A stretch of DNA of 46,631 bases from Nitrosomonadales bacterium (lineage in GTDB: Bacteria; Pseudomonadota; Gammaproteobacteria; Burkholderiales; Gallionellaceae). This document shows, in pieces, positions 26,814-35,700 of the stretch. The stretch spans positions 25,488 to 72,118 of the forward strand of contig JAHFQY010000010.1 of assembly GCA_023259065.1 (NCBI GenBank), written 5' to 3'. The notes below the pieces were generated by a model, which did not search any database, had not been told where the DNA came from, and saw only the letters and a program-made list of their open reading frames with translations. The translations under genes were made by a program, and so were the position numbers. Numbering within the stretch: the first letter of the stretch is position 1; every line of letters begins with the position of its first letter.

Positions 26814-27463
26814 GCTTGCAGCTCTCCCTGCTTGAGCGCGATGGTGCGGCCCTGATACTGGCGCAGCACGCTTTCATCGTGGGTGGAAATCAGCAGGGTG
26901 ACGCCGACCTGGTGGAAGGATTTGAAGATGTTCATGATGTCGCTGGCGCTGTCGGCGTCGAGATTGCCGGTGGGTTCATCCGCCAGCAAGATGGTGGGGC
27001 GGTTGACGATGGCGCGGGCGATGCACAGGCGCTGCTGCTCGCCACCCGACAGCGAAATCGGGTTGGCTTTTTCGCGCTTGAGCAGCCCCACCTTGTCGAG
27101 TGCGGCGCGCACGCGCTTCGCGCTTTCGCGGTGGTCAAAGCCCGCGATCTGCAGCGGCAGCATGACGTTGTCGAACAGGTTGCGGTCGAACAGCAATTTG
27201 TGGTCCTGGAAAATCAGTCCGAGGTTGCGGCGCAGGTAGGGCACGGCGCCCGGCTTGAGCGCGCCTATGTTCTGCCCGTTCACCAGCACGCTGCCGCTGC
27301 TGGGGCGCTCGATGGCGGCTATCAGCTTGAGCAGTGTGCTCTTGCCGGCGCCGGAGTGCCCGGTGAGGAAGGCCATTTCGCCTTCGGGAATTTCAAAGCT
27401 GAGGTTTTTCAATGCCGCATAGCCGCCAGGGTAGCGCTTGAACACCTGGTTGAAGCGGATCAT
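26810..27463 (-). CDS. ftsE: Cell division ATP-binding protein FtsE
   Basis: A 217-residue ABC ATPase, cytoplasmic partner of FtsX. Walker A GHSGAGKST, signature LSGGEQQRLCIARA, Walker B ILLADEPTGNLD and switch His in LLISTHDESV are all present. It overlaps both ftsY (ATGA at 27460-27463) and ftsX by four bases, so the three genes are translated as a coupled unit. Confidence 0.96.
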   Translation of the reverse strand: MIRFNQVFKRYPGGYAALKNLSFEIPEGEMAFLTGHSGAGKSTLLKLIAAIERPSSGSVLVNGQNIGALKPGAVPYLRRNLGLIFQDHKLLFDRNLFDNVMLPLQIAGFDHRESAKRVRAALDKVGLLKREKANPISLSGGEQQRLCIARAIVNRPTILLADEPTGNLDADSASDIMNIFKSFHQVGVTLLISTHDESVLRQYQGRTIALKQGELQA

Positions 27464-28431
27464 GCGTCCAGCCCCAGCAGCGCGTGGACAAAGTCTTCTG
27501 CCACAAAGGGGCGCAGATCATCCAGCCCCTCGCCCACACCGATAAAGCGCACCGGTATCGGGTGCGCCCGGCCATGACCAGCATGGGCGATCGCCGCAAT
27601 GACGCCGCCCTTGGCCGTGCCGTCCAGCTTGGTCAGGATCAGCCCGGTCACGCCCAGCGCCTCATCGAAAGCCTTGGTCTGGCTCAGCGCGTTTTGTCCG
27701 GTGTTGGCATCCAGCACCAGCAGCACTTCATGCGGCGCACCGGGCAGGGCTTTGTCGATGACGCGCTTTACCTTTTTGATCTCTTCCATCAGGTGCGCCT
27801 GGGTGGTGAGGCGGCCTGCGGTGTCGGCCAGCACCACGTCTATCTTGCGCGCCTGTGCGGCGTGCACGGCGTCAAAAATGACGGCGGCGGCATCGCCGCT
27901 TTGCTGCGCGATAACGGTGACATCGTTGCGCGCACCCCATTCCATCAGCTGCTCACGCGCCGCGGCACGGAAGGTGTCGCCAGCGGCCAGCAGCACCGAT
28001 TTGCCCTGGCCCTGAAAGTATTTTGCCAGCTTACCGATGGAGGTGGTTTTGCCCGCGCCATTTACGCCGGTCAGCATGATGATGAAAGGTGTGTGTGTGC
28101 CGGTATCCAGCGGCACGGCCAAAGGCTTCAGCAGTTTCAGCAGACTGTGGGCCAGGGCCTGCTTGAGCTGGGCCGCATCGCTCAGGTGTTGCTCCTTGAC
28201 CTGGCGTCGCACGTCGGCCAGCAGCAGGCGCGTGGCATCCATACCCACATCCGAAGTAATGAGTATGGTTTCCAGTTCTTCGTAGAGCTCATCGTCAATG
28301 CGGGCGCCGGGAATCAGCAAGTCGGTGAGCTGGTTGCCGGTGCGCTTAAGGCCCTGGGTAAGGCGGCTGAACCAGCCACCCTTGGCGGAACTGTCATTGT
28401 CGCTGGCGGATTTTTTCGGGAAACCAAGCAT
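27460..28431 (-). CDS. ftsY: Signal recognition particle receptor FtsY
   Basis: A 323-residue SRP-type GTPase that receives SRP-bound ribosomes at the membrane. GTPase motifs: GVNGAGKTTSIGKLAKYFQG (G1), DTAGRL (G3) and TKLDGTAKGG (G4). A short N-terminal charged region (KKSASDNDSSAKGGW) and the four-helix N domain precede the GTPase. ATG 28431 (MLGFPKKS) is chosen over the longer frame because it fits family length. It is the first gene of the ftsY-ftsE-ftsX unit, divergent from the M16 pair. Confidence 0.95.
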   Translation of the reverse strand: MLGFPKKSASDNDSSAKGGWFSRLTQGLKRTGNQLTDLLIPGARIDDELYEELETILITSDVGMDATRLLLADVRRQVKEQHLSDAAQLKQALAHSLLKLLKPLAVPLDTGTHTPFIIMLTGVNGAGKTTSIGKLAKYFQGQGKSVLLAAGDTFRAAAREQLMEWGARNDVTVIAQQSGDAAAVIFDAVHAAQARKIDVVLADTAGRLTTQAHLMEEIKKVKRVIDKALPGAPHEVLLVLDANTGQNALSQTKAFDEALGVTGLILTKLDGTAKGGVIAAIAHAGHGRAHPIPVRFIGVGEGLDDLRPFVAEDFVHALLGLDA

Positions 28432-28575
28432 GTTCTTGTGGGTATTCTGGGTGTCTGCAGGGTGGTCGAATGGCAACAAAATGGCGCATAATGCGCGTCC
28501 GTTACGGTGCACCTGTAACGCTGCTTATTCTATTCTGATTGAGCCCGCTTGGGCTAAAAAAATGGGGCTGGAACT

Positions 28576-29964
28576 ATGCGCATACAATTTCTGAAATGGC
28601 TGGCTTTGCTGCTGGGCTTTGCTTCAGCCGCGGGCTTGCTGGCGGCTGCGGCGCAGGCCGATGTGTTCGAGAAGACCCTGGGCAACGGCCTCAAGGTCAT
28701 CGTCAAGGAAGATCATCGCGCGCCGGTGGTGGTGCAGCAGATCTGGTACAAGGCTGGCAGCATGGACGAAAGCACCGGCGTCACGGGTGTTGCGCATGTG
28801 CTGGAGCACCTGATGTTCAAGGGTACGAAAACAGTGCCCATGGGCGAATTCTCCAAGCGCATTGCCGCAGCCGGCGGGCGTGAAAATGCCTTTACCAGCT
28901 ACGACTACACCGCCTATTTCCAGCAGCTGCACAAAGACCAGCTGCCGCTGGCGATGAAGCTGGAATCCGACCGCATGAGCAACCTCACCCTGTCCGAGGC
29001 CGAGTTCAAGAAGGAAATCAAGGTGGTGATGGAAGAGCGTCGCTGGCGCACCGACGACGAGCCGCATGCGCTGCTGGCAGAAAAACTGATGGCCATGGCC
29101 TATCAGGAGCACCCTTACCAGCATCCCGTTATCGGCTGGATGAACGATCTGGAAACGCTCAACGTAGGCGATGCACGTGTGTGGTATCAGCGCTGGTATG
29201 CGCCCAACAACGCGGTGCTGGTGGTGGCGGGAGATGTCAGGGCGGCCGAGATATTTGCCCTGGCGCAGCGCTACTACGGCGGCATCAAGTCGCGCGCCCT
29301 GCCAGTGCGCAAGAGTTTCAGTGAGCCGGCGCAAATGGGCATCAAGCGCTTGGTCGTGAAGGCGCCAGCCCAGCTGCCGCAACTGGTGATGGCCTACCAT
29401 GCGCCCACCCTGCGCGATCCCAAAAACGACAGCCAGACTTATGCCCTGCAAGTGCTGGCCGGTATCCTCGACGGCAACGAATCGGCGCGCCTGAACAAAT
29501 CACTGGTGCGCGAGCAGCAGCTGGCCAGCGGCGTGGGCGCGGGTTATGACAGCACTTCGCGCGGCCCCGCCCTGTTCACGCTGGAGGGCACGCCCAGCGA
29601 AGGCAGGACGGTGGAAGAGCTGGAAGCCGGCTTGCGCGAGCAACTGGCCCTGCTGGTGCGCGATGGCGTGAGTGCGGAAGAGCTGGCGCGGGTCAAGGCG
29701 CAGGTGACCGCCAACGAAGTTTACAAACGCGACTCGGTGTTCTATCAGGCCATGCAGATCGGCCAGATGGAGAGCATAGGACTTTCCTACAAGGATATTC
29801 CGGTGATGCTGCAGAAACTGCAGGCCGTCACCGCGCAGCAGGTACAGGATGCGGCGCGCGACATCCTCAAGGACGACCACCTGATTGTGGCGGAACTTGA
29901 TCCGCAGCCGCTTTCCGGCAAACACCGGAAGCAAATGAGCGAAGGAGCATTCCATGCGCACTAA
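28576..29964 (+). CDS. M16 zinc metallopeptidase, active subunit
   Basis: A 462-residue exported peptidase. The signal peptide ends around AAAQA-DVFEK. The inverted zinc motif HVLEHLMF (HxxEH) with the downstream Glu in EEVMEERR-like EIKVVMEERRW defines an active pitrilysin-family subunit. Its second half is the structural M16_C domain. It overlaps the following M16 gene by 11 bp, and the two probably assemble as a heterodimer in the periplasm, as in bacterial M16B pairs. The native substrate is unknown. Confidence 0.9.
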   Translation: MRIQFLKWLALLLGFASAAGLLAAAAQADVFEKTLGNGLKVIVKEDHRAPVVVQQIWYKAGSMDESTGVTGVAHVLEHLMFKGTKTVPMGEFSKRIAAAGGRENAFTSYDYTAYFQQLHKDQLPLAMKLESDRMSNLTLSEAEFKKEIKVVMEERRWRTDDEPHALLAEKLMAMAYQEHPYQHPVIGWMNDLETLNVGDARVWYQRWYAPNNAVLVVAGDVRAAEIFALAQRYYGGIKSRALPVRKSFSEPAQMGIKRLVVKAPAQLPQLVMAYHAPTLRDPKNDSQTYALQVLAGILDGNESARLNKSLVREQQLASGVGAGYDSTSRGPALFTLEGTPSEGRTVEELEAGLREQLALLVRDGVSAEELARVKAQVTANEVYKRDSVFYQAMQIGQMESIGLSYKDIPVMLQKLQAVTAQQVQDAARDILKDDHLIVAELDPQPLSGKHRKQMSEGAFHAH

Positions 29965-31348
29965 TTTTCATGTGGCTGTGCTGGCCGCCCTGGCCCTGGG
30001 CTATTCCACGCTTGCGCTGGCCGCCTCAAAAATCCAGCACTGGCAGGCGCCCAGCGGTGCGCAAGTGTATTTTGTGGAAAACCACGACCTGCCCATGCTG
30101 GACGTGGAGGTTGAGTTTGCCGCCGGCAGCGGTTTCGACAGCGCAGAAAAATCCGGCCTCGCCGGCTTCACCCACGCCATGCTCGACCTCGGCGCGGAAG
30201 GCATGAGCGAGGATGATATTGCGCGCAAGCTTGCCGATATTGGCGCGCAGATGGGCGGGCAGTTTGATGCAGACCGCGCCGCGATCGTGTTGCGCACCCT
30301 GAGCAGTGCGGCAGAGCGCAACCAGGCGCTGGACATCATGGCGCGCGTGCTGCAGCGGCCGCTGTTTCCCGAGGCCGTGCTGGCACGCGAAAAAACGCGC
30401 TTGATTGCCGCCCTCAAGGAGGCGGAAACCAAGCCGGAAAGCATCGCCAGCAAGGCTTTCAACAAGGACGTATTCGGCGCGCATCCTTATGGCTTGTCGC
30501 CCGCAGGTGAAATTGCCACGGTGGAAAAACTGCAGCGCGGCGACCTGGAAAATTTCTATTCTTCGCACTACGGCGCCAAATCGGCCGTGGTGGCGCTGAT
30601 GGGTGATGTCAGCCGTGCCGAGGCCGAGGCGATCGCGCAAAATCTGACCGAACAGTTGCCGCCGGGCGGCGCCAGCCGCCGCATCGCGCAGGTGGTGATG
30701 CAGACCAGCTCCAGCGAGCAGCGCATTCCCCATCCCGCCACGCAGAGCCACATCCTCATCGGCGCACCGGGAATGGCGCGCAACGACCCCGATTACTATC
30801 CGCTGTATGTGGGCAACTACATACTCGGCGGTGGCGGCTTTGTGTCGCGCCTGATGCACGAGGTGCGCGAGAAACGCGGCATGGCCTACAGCGTATACAG
30901 CTATTTTGTGCCCATGCAGCAGCCCGGCGTGTTCCAGATCGGCCTGCAAACCAAGAAGGAGCAGGCCAACGAGGCCCTGCAAATGGTGCGCGCCACACTG
31001 CGCGAATTTATCGCCAAGGGCGTGACCGAGAAAGAGCTGCTGGCTGCGAAACAGAACATCGTCAACGGTTTTCCGCTGCGTATCGACAGCAACAAGAAGA
31101 TACTCGACTACCTCAGCGTGATCGGCTTTTACAACCTGCCGCTGACCTATATGGATGACTTCACCGGCAAGGTGGAGAAAGTGACCGCCGCGCAAATTCA
31201 CGACGCCTTCAAGCGCCGGGTCAATCCGGATGTGATGGCGACCGTAATTGTGGGCGCTCCGGATGAGAAAGCTGCGGTGATTCTTGCCCCTGCGGAAAAT
31301 ACCCCATTGGAGCAGGCTGCGGCCAGGCAAGCGGGAGCTGCCAAATAA
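29954..31348 (+). CDS. M16 peptidase-like protein, inactive subunit
   Basis: A 464-residue exported M16 relative (signal ending TLALA-ASKIQ). The zinc site is lost: the position of HxxEH reads GFTHAMLDLGAEG. The fold is otherwise complete, including a Gly-rich loop FVSRLMHEVREKRGMAYSVY that helps hold substrate in mixed pairs. It probably partners the active subunit encoded just upstream. Its stop lies 5 bp before rsmD. Confidence 0.9.
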   Translation: MRTNFHVAVLAALALGYSTLALAASKIQHWQAPSGAQVYFVENHDLPMLDVEVEFAAGSGFDSAEKSGLAGFTHAMLDLGAEGMSEDDIARKLADIGAQMGGQFDADRAAIVLRTLSSAAERNQALDIMARVLQRPLFPEAVLAREKTRLIAALKEAETKPESIASKAFNKDVFGAHPYGLSPAGEIATVEKLQRGDLENFYSSHYGAKSAVVALMGDVSRAEAEAIAQNLTEQLPPGGASRRIAQVVMQTSSSEQRIPHPATQSHILIGAPGMARNDPDYYPLYVGNYILGGGGFVSRLMHEVREKRGMAYSVYSYFVPMQQPGVFQIGLQTKKEQANEALQMVRATLREFIAKGVTEKELLAAKQNIVNGFPLRIDSNKKILDYLSVIGFYNLPLTYMDDFTGKVEKVTAAQIHDAFKRRVNPDVMATVIVGAPDEKAAVILAPAENTPLEQAAARQAGAAK

Positions 31349-31353
31349 ACCGT

Positions 31354-31878
31354 TTGCGCATCATAGGCGGCAGCCATCGCAGGCGCATAGTCGAGTTTCC
31401 CGATGCGGAAGGCTTGCGCCCGACGCCAGACCGTGTGCGCGAAACCCTGTTTAACTGGCTGGGTCAGGATTTGTATGGCCGGCGCTGCCTGGATCTGTTT
31501 GCCGGGAGCGGCGCGCTGGGCATGGAAGCGGCATCGCGCGGCGCCGCTGCGGTGGTAATGGTTGAGCGTAACCGTGCGGTATTCCGCGTTTTGCAGGATA
31601 ATGTCAAGAAATTAGCCCTTCCTAATATAGCGCTGCGCGGTGAGGATGGGCTAGAATTCGCGGCTCGCTGCAAGGAGCAGTTTGATGTGATGTTCCTTGA
31701 TCCGCCATTCCAGAGCGACTATCTGCCCAGATTGTTGCCTTTGCTGGCTGACAAACTGGCCGTGGACGGTGTGCTGTATGTGGAAAGCGGTGCGTTGTTT
31801 GAGCCGCCGGCTCCCTGGCAGGTGCTCAAGCGCGACAAGGCCGGCGCGGTGCATTACCAGTTGTTGAAACTTACTTAA
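31354..31878 (+). CDS. rsmD: 16S rRNA (guanine-966-N2)-methyltransferase
   Basis: A 174-residue RNA methyltransferase. SAM motif I is LDLFAGSGALGMEAASRG and the catalytic motif IV is FLDPPFQSDY. The N-terminus RIIGGSHRRRIVEFPDAEGLRP is the family's RNA-facing segment. The start is TTG at 31354 (TTG CGC ATC), with no ATG available that keeps this segment and no good ribosome site; translation may be coupled to the M16 gene ending 5 bp upstream. Confidence 0.93.
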   Translation: MRIIGGSHRRRIVEFPDAEGLRPTPDRVRETLFNWLGQDLYGRRCLDLFAGSGALGMEAASRGAAAVVMVERNRAVFRVLQDNVKKLALPNIALRGEDGLEFAARCKEQFDVMFLDPPFQSDYLPRLLPLLADKLAVDGVLYVESGALFEPPAPWQVLKRDKAGAVHYQLLKLT

Positions 31879-31881
31879 AGC

Positions 31882-32718
<837 letters not shown>

Positions 32719-32753
32719 GGACTGAGTGCTGAGTACTCAGGACTGAGAACTGA
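32719..32753. repeat. Heptamer tandem array (GNNCTGA)
   Basis: Starting on the base after the ferredoxin stop: GGACTGA, GTGCTGA, GTACTCA, GGACTGA, GAACTGA, five 7-base units without a gap, ending at the first base of the terminator stem region. The middle unit breaks the consensus by one base. Confidence 0.8.
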
Positions 32754-32780
32754 CGGGGCGCGCTGCGCCCCGTTTTATTT
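32753..32780 (+). terminator. Intrinsic terminator after the ferredoxin gene
   Basis: ACGGGGCGC (32753-32761), loop GCT, GCGCCCCGT (32765-32773), then TTTATTT. A strong GC stem followed by a T-rich tail, placed 35 bp after the stop of the last gene of the M16-rsmD-coaD-fdx unit. Confidence 0.88.
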
Positions 32781-32797
32781 TCATCCTAAAAAGGCAG

Positions 32798-32930
32798 TTG
32801 TCCGCAGATTACGCAGATTAGCGCCGATTAAATATCGCCTTATCTTCACAGCGCAGCCCGCCAAATAGATGAACATGATTTTTCAACCCTTTGCTTTTGA
32901 ATCAATCTAATCTGCGTAATCTGCGGATAG
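32798..32930. repeat. Dispersed inverted-repeat element, copy B
   Basis: TCCGCAGATTACGCAGATTA at 32801-32820 is perfectly inverted at 32908-32927, giving 20-base arms around an 87-base unrelated, AT-rich middle. The arms share TCCGCAGATTAC with copy A at 15962-16104. There is no coding potential. It lies in the gap between the ferredoxin terminator and the 3' end of the PDC-domain gene. Confidence 0.8.
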
Positions 32931-32951
32931 AGCTGCTTTTTTCCAGTTTAA

Positions 32952-33878
32952 TCAGAACTTGCAGCCTTCCGACAGGAACTCGTCCGCCTGTATGTAGTGC
33001 GAACCGTCGCAGGAGAAGGTCAGGCCTATGGTGCCGTTGATGATGTTGAGCGAGCCCGAGCGCAGGTAGATCACGTCGTCCGCCTCGCGCAGGGTTTTGA
33101 AGCGTTCCAGCACCTGGCGCACCTGTTCGGGGCGCACGATGGCGCGTTCCGGGTAGGGCTGCTTGCGGTATTCCAGGCACACCGCCGGGTTGATGATTTC
33201 GTCCAACACATGCACGCGGTAGCAGAAAGGATCATCCATCGACCACAGCGTGGCGAGCGAGCTGGAGAAGTGTATCTGCACGTGGAAAATGCCGCGATGG
33301 CAGAACAGCTCGTCTATGGTCGCAATCACATCGTCGATGTGTTCATCCAGTTCGCTGATCGCGCGCTGCTGCATGAACACGGTCTGGCGTATCGCCGGGT
33401 CGCCCTTGATCTGGCGCCAGCCTTGCGTGCTCGGAACGGGGGCATCGGTCAGCGGCAGGTCGCGCAGGTCAAAGTCCGCGGCGATAAACCCAACCACCCG
33501 CTCATCTTGCAGGACGGCCAGTACGGCGGTGACTGTAGGGCGCTCAGTCAGGCGGCTGATATACACATCAGACAGGATAAAACCGCGGCTGGGCAGGACA
33601 TTGGTCATGAACGGGCGCTGCGACAGGTCCTGCCCGTAGAAGCGCTCGTACAGCGCATCGGCGGCCACGTTGGCGCTGATCTGCTTGCCCGAAGGATCGA
33701 GCGCATACACCAGACGGCATAGCGGTATGGAAGCCAAACCCTGTTTCAGCACGCGATCCAGATCGTCCTTGGTTGGCCAGACAGCGGCGCATTGCTGCGC
33801 CAGATGCTCCATGGGCGCCACCAGCTTGGCGGCCAAGGCTGATTTTTGCTGCTCTATGGAGGTGATAATCAATGTCAT
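32952..33878 (-). CDS. PDC (Cache-like) sensor-domain protein without output domain
   Basis: A 308-residue protein. Residues about 10-165 look like a PDC/Cache ligand-binding fold (VYALDPSGKQISANV, RPFMTNVLPSRGFILSDVYI, TVTAVLAVLQDERVVGFIAADFD). The rest (HIDDVIATIDELFCHRGIFH and onward) is unfamiliar, with no kinase, GGDEF, EAL or MCP part. There is no signal peptide from ATG 33878, so it seems cytoplasmic, unlike most Cache domains. It may act as a stand-alone ligand sensor or partner; the function is not known. Confidence 0.65.
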   Translation of the reverse strand: MTLIITSIEQQKSALAAKLVAPMEHLAQQCAAVWPTKDDLDRVLKQGLASIPLCRLVYALDPSGKQISANVAADALYERFYGQDLSQRPFMTNVLPSRGFILSDVYISRLTERPTVTAVLAVLQDERVVGFIAADFDLRDLPLTDAPVPSTQGWRQIKGDPAIRQTVFMQQRAISELDEHIDDVIATIDELFCHRGIFHVQIHFSSSLATLWSMDDPFCYRVHVLDEIINPAVCLEYRKQPYPERAIVRPEQVRQVLERFKTLREADDVIYLRSGSLNIINGTIGLTFSCDGSHYIQADEFLSEGCKF

Positions 33879-34175
33879 GGTGTTGGGTTCCGGCAATGCC
33901 TGTTTACTCGCAATAAGCGTGCCAGCGGGAAACTGCCAACGCTGGCGATCAGTAAAAAACATTCTACAGAAGAAGCATTACAAAGAGATGTCACTACCAC
34001 AGCCTTCGAAATACAGGCCCGCTGAATTGTATACGAACCAAGGATCGATAACTCAAGCCTTGGTTAGCAAGCTGAGACACCCATACAGATGGTGTGGTAT
34101 TGTTGCTTCGCTCAATTTGGAAAAATGAATAGTTCAAAATGTTGTCTGTAAACAATTTAATTCGAAGGGAACATC

Positions 34176-34700
34176 ATGTTTCTGTTAGATTTTTTGTTTG
34201 GTAAGAGCGAGTCCAATGACGCGCAGGTGCAGGTAAATGTTGACGCACAGGCAAAGCAGGGAGCCTGCGCTCCCGGCACGGGAATTCACCACGATCCAGA
34301 CTTGGTGGAGGCGTTTAAAGAAGATCATCGTCTGCTGCTTGAAATTTTTGGGGCAATTGACGCAGCAAGAAGAGCCGGAGATCTTCTTACGGCACAAACC
34401 CGTCTGGAACAATTCCGCATGGTTCTTCAGGATCATCTGCTCAAGGAAAACGTGAGGCTGTATGTGTACCTCGAGCACCAGCTGGCCAATGACCCTTCCA
34501 GCCACGAGTTGATGCGTGGTTTTCGCCACGAGATGGATGCTATCGGCAAGGTGGTCGTCGGTTTCCTCGGCAAGTATAAGCAGATCGGCATCCACCCCGA
34601 GCTGGCAACCGAATTTTCGGCGGACTTGGCCGCCATTGGCCAAGCACTGGCAGGGCGAATCAAACGGGAAGAAGAAACGCTCTATCCCATGTACAGATGA
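34176..34700 (+). CDS. Hemerythrin-like HHE domain protein
   Basis: A 174-residue helical protein of the hemerythrin HHE family. Candidate di-iron ligands lie in KEDHRLLLEIFG, LQDHLLKENVRLYVYLEHQL, GFRHEMDAIGK and KREEETLYPMYR. The first 40 residues are a less conserved extension. AAGGGA precedes ATG 34176. HHE proteins handle oxygen, nitric oxide or iron, or repair iron-sulfur centres in some bacteria; which applies here is open. It is a single gene with about 210 bp of open upstream sequence, enough for its own promoter. Confidence 0.75.
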   Translation: MFLLDFLFGKSESNDAQVQVNVDAQAKQGACAPGTGIHHDPDLVEAFKEDHRLLLEIFGAIDAARRAGDLLTAQTRLEQFRMVLQDHLLKENVRLYVYLEHQLANDPSSHELMRGFRHEMDAIGKVVVGFLGKYKQIGIHPELATEFSADLAAIGQALAGRIKREEETLYPMYR

Positions 34701-34809
34701 CGCGGCTCGGTTTTCGTCCGGGTACCGGCCATGGGGTTGTACCGGGGAGGCGGTAGTCTTGCGCCAGGTTGGCATCCTGTTGCAGGCAGACGAATACAGA
34801 TGAACGGGT

Positions 34810-35625
34810 TTATTTCTGGCAAGTTGAGCAGTAAAAACTGGAACGTTGTCCCTGCCTGATTAGCTTGATGAGCGTGCCGCACTTGCGGCAGGGTTCGCCG
34901 GCGCGGTCATACACCCAGTAGTGCTGCTGGAAGTAGCCAGGCTTGCCATCGCTGTGCACAAAGTCGCGCAGGGTGCTGCCGCCCAGCGCGATGGATTCGG
35001 TCAGCGTCTCGCGTATGGTCTGCACCAGTCTGGCGCTGCGCGGCAGCGACAGCTTGCCCGCCGCCAGTTGCGGGCGGATGCCGGCGCGAAACAGCGCCTC
35101 GTTGGCGTAGATATTGCCCACGCCCACCACCACGTGGCTGTCCATGATCAGCAGCTTGATGGCGGCGCTGCGCTTGCGCGTGGCGCGGTAGAGGTGAGCT
35201 GCGTCAAACTCCTCCTGCAAGGGTTCCGGCCCCAGTTGCGCCAGCAAAGGGTGTCGCGCAATATCGCCCTCGTGCCACAACACCGCACCAAAGCGGCGCG
35301 GGTCGCGCAGCCGCATCAGCGTGCCGTTGTCCAGCACCAGATCGAAGTGGTCGTGTTTTTCTGCGGGAGTTTTTTCGGGCAGCACGCGCAGGCTGCCGGA
35401 CATGCCCAGGTGCAAAATCAGCGTGCCGCTGTCGCAGGCTAGCAGCAGATATTTGGCGCGGCGCTGCAGGCCGTGTATGGTCTGGCCGGGAAGGAGCTTG
35501 CACAGTTGTGCAGGCACGGGCCAGCGCAGCTGCGGGTTGCGCACCAGCACCTGTTTGATGCGCTGTCCGTGCAAATGCGGGGTGAGGCCGCGCAGCGTGG
35601 TTTCAACTTCGGGGAGTTCGGGCAT
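34810..35625 (-). CDS. mutM: Formamidopyrimidine-DNA glycosylase
   Basis: A 271-residue base-excision repair enzyme removing 8-oxoguanine and ring-opened purines. The catalytic N-terminal Pro and Glu are in [10 protein letters not shown] (mature P1, E2), Lys in [10 protein letters not shown], the H2TH region in [18 protein letters not shown] and a C-terminal zinc finger CRKCG...CSTCQK. It is in the expected neighbourhood of the TPR-lipoprotein/lolB genes, though an accessory block has moved in between. Confidence 0.96.
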   Translation of the reverse strand: MPELPEVETTLRGLTPHLHGQRIKQVLVRNPQLRWPVPAQLCKLLPGQTIHGLQRRAKYLLLACDSGTLILHLGMSGSLRVLPEKTPAEKHDHFDLVLDNGTLMRLRDPRRFGAVLWHEGDIARHPLLAQLGPEPLQEEFDAAHLYRATRKRSAAIKLLIMDSHVVVGVGNIYANEALFRAGIRPQLAAGKLSLPRSARLVQTIRETLTESIALGGSTLRDFVHSDGKPGYFQQHYWVYDRAGEPCRKCGTLIKLIRQGQRSSFYCSTCQK

Positions 35626-35700
35626 TTGAATCTGCGTTGAAGAATGAAGGTTGGGTTTTATTCTGGATGGCTGCCAGCCACGGCTGTCTTGTCGTCCGGG

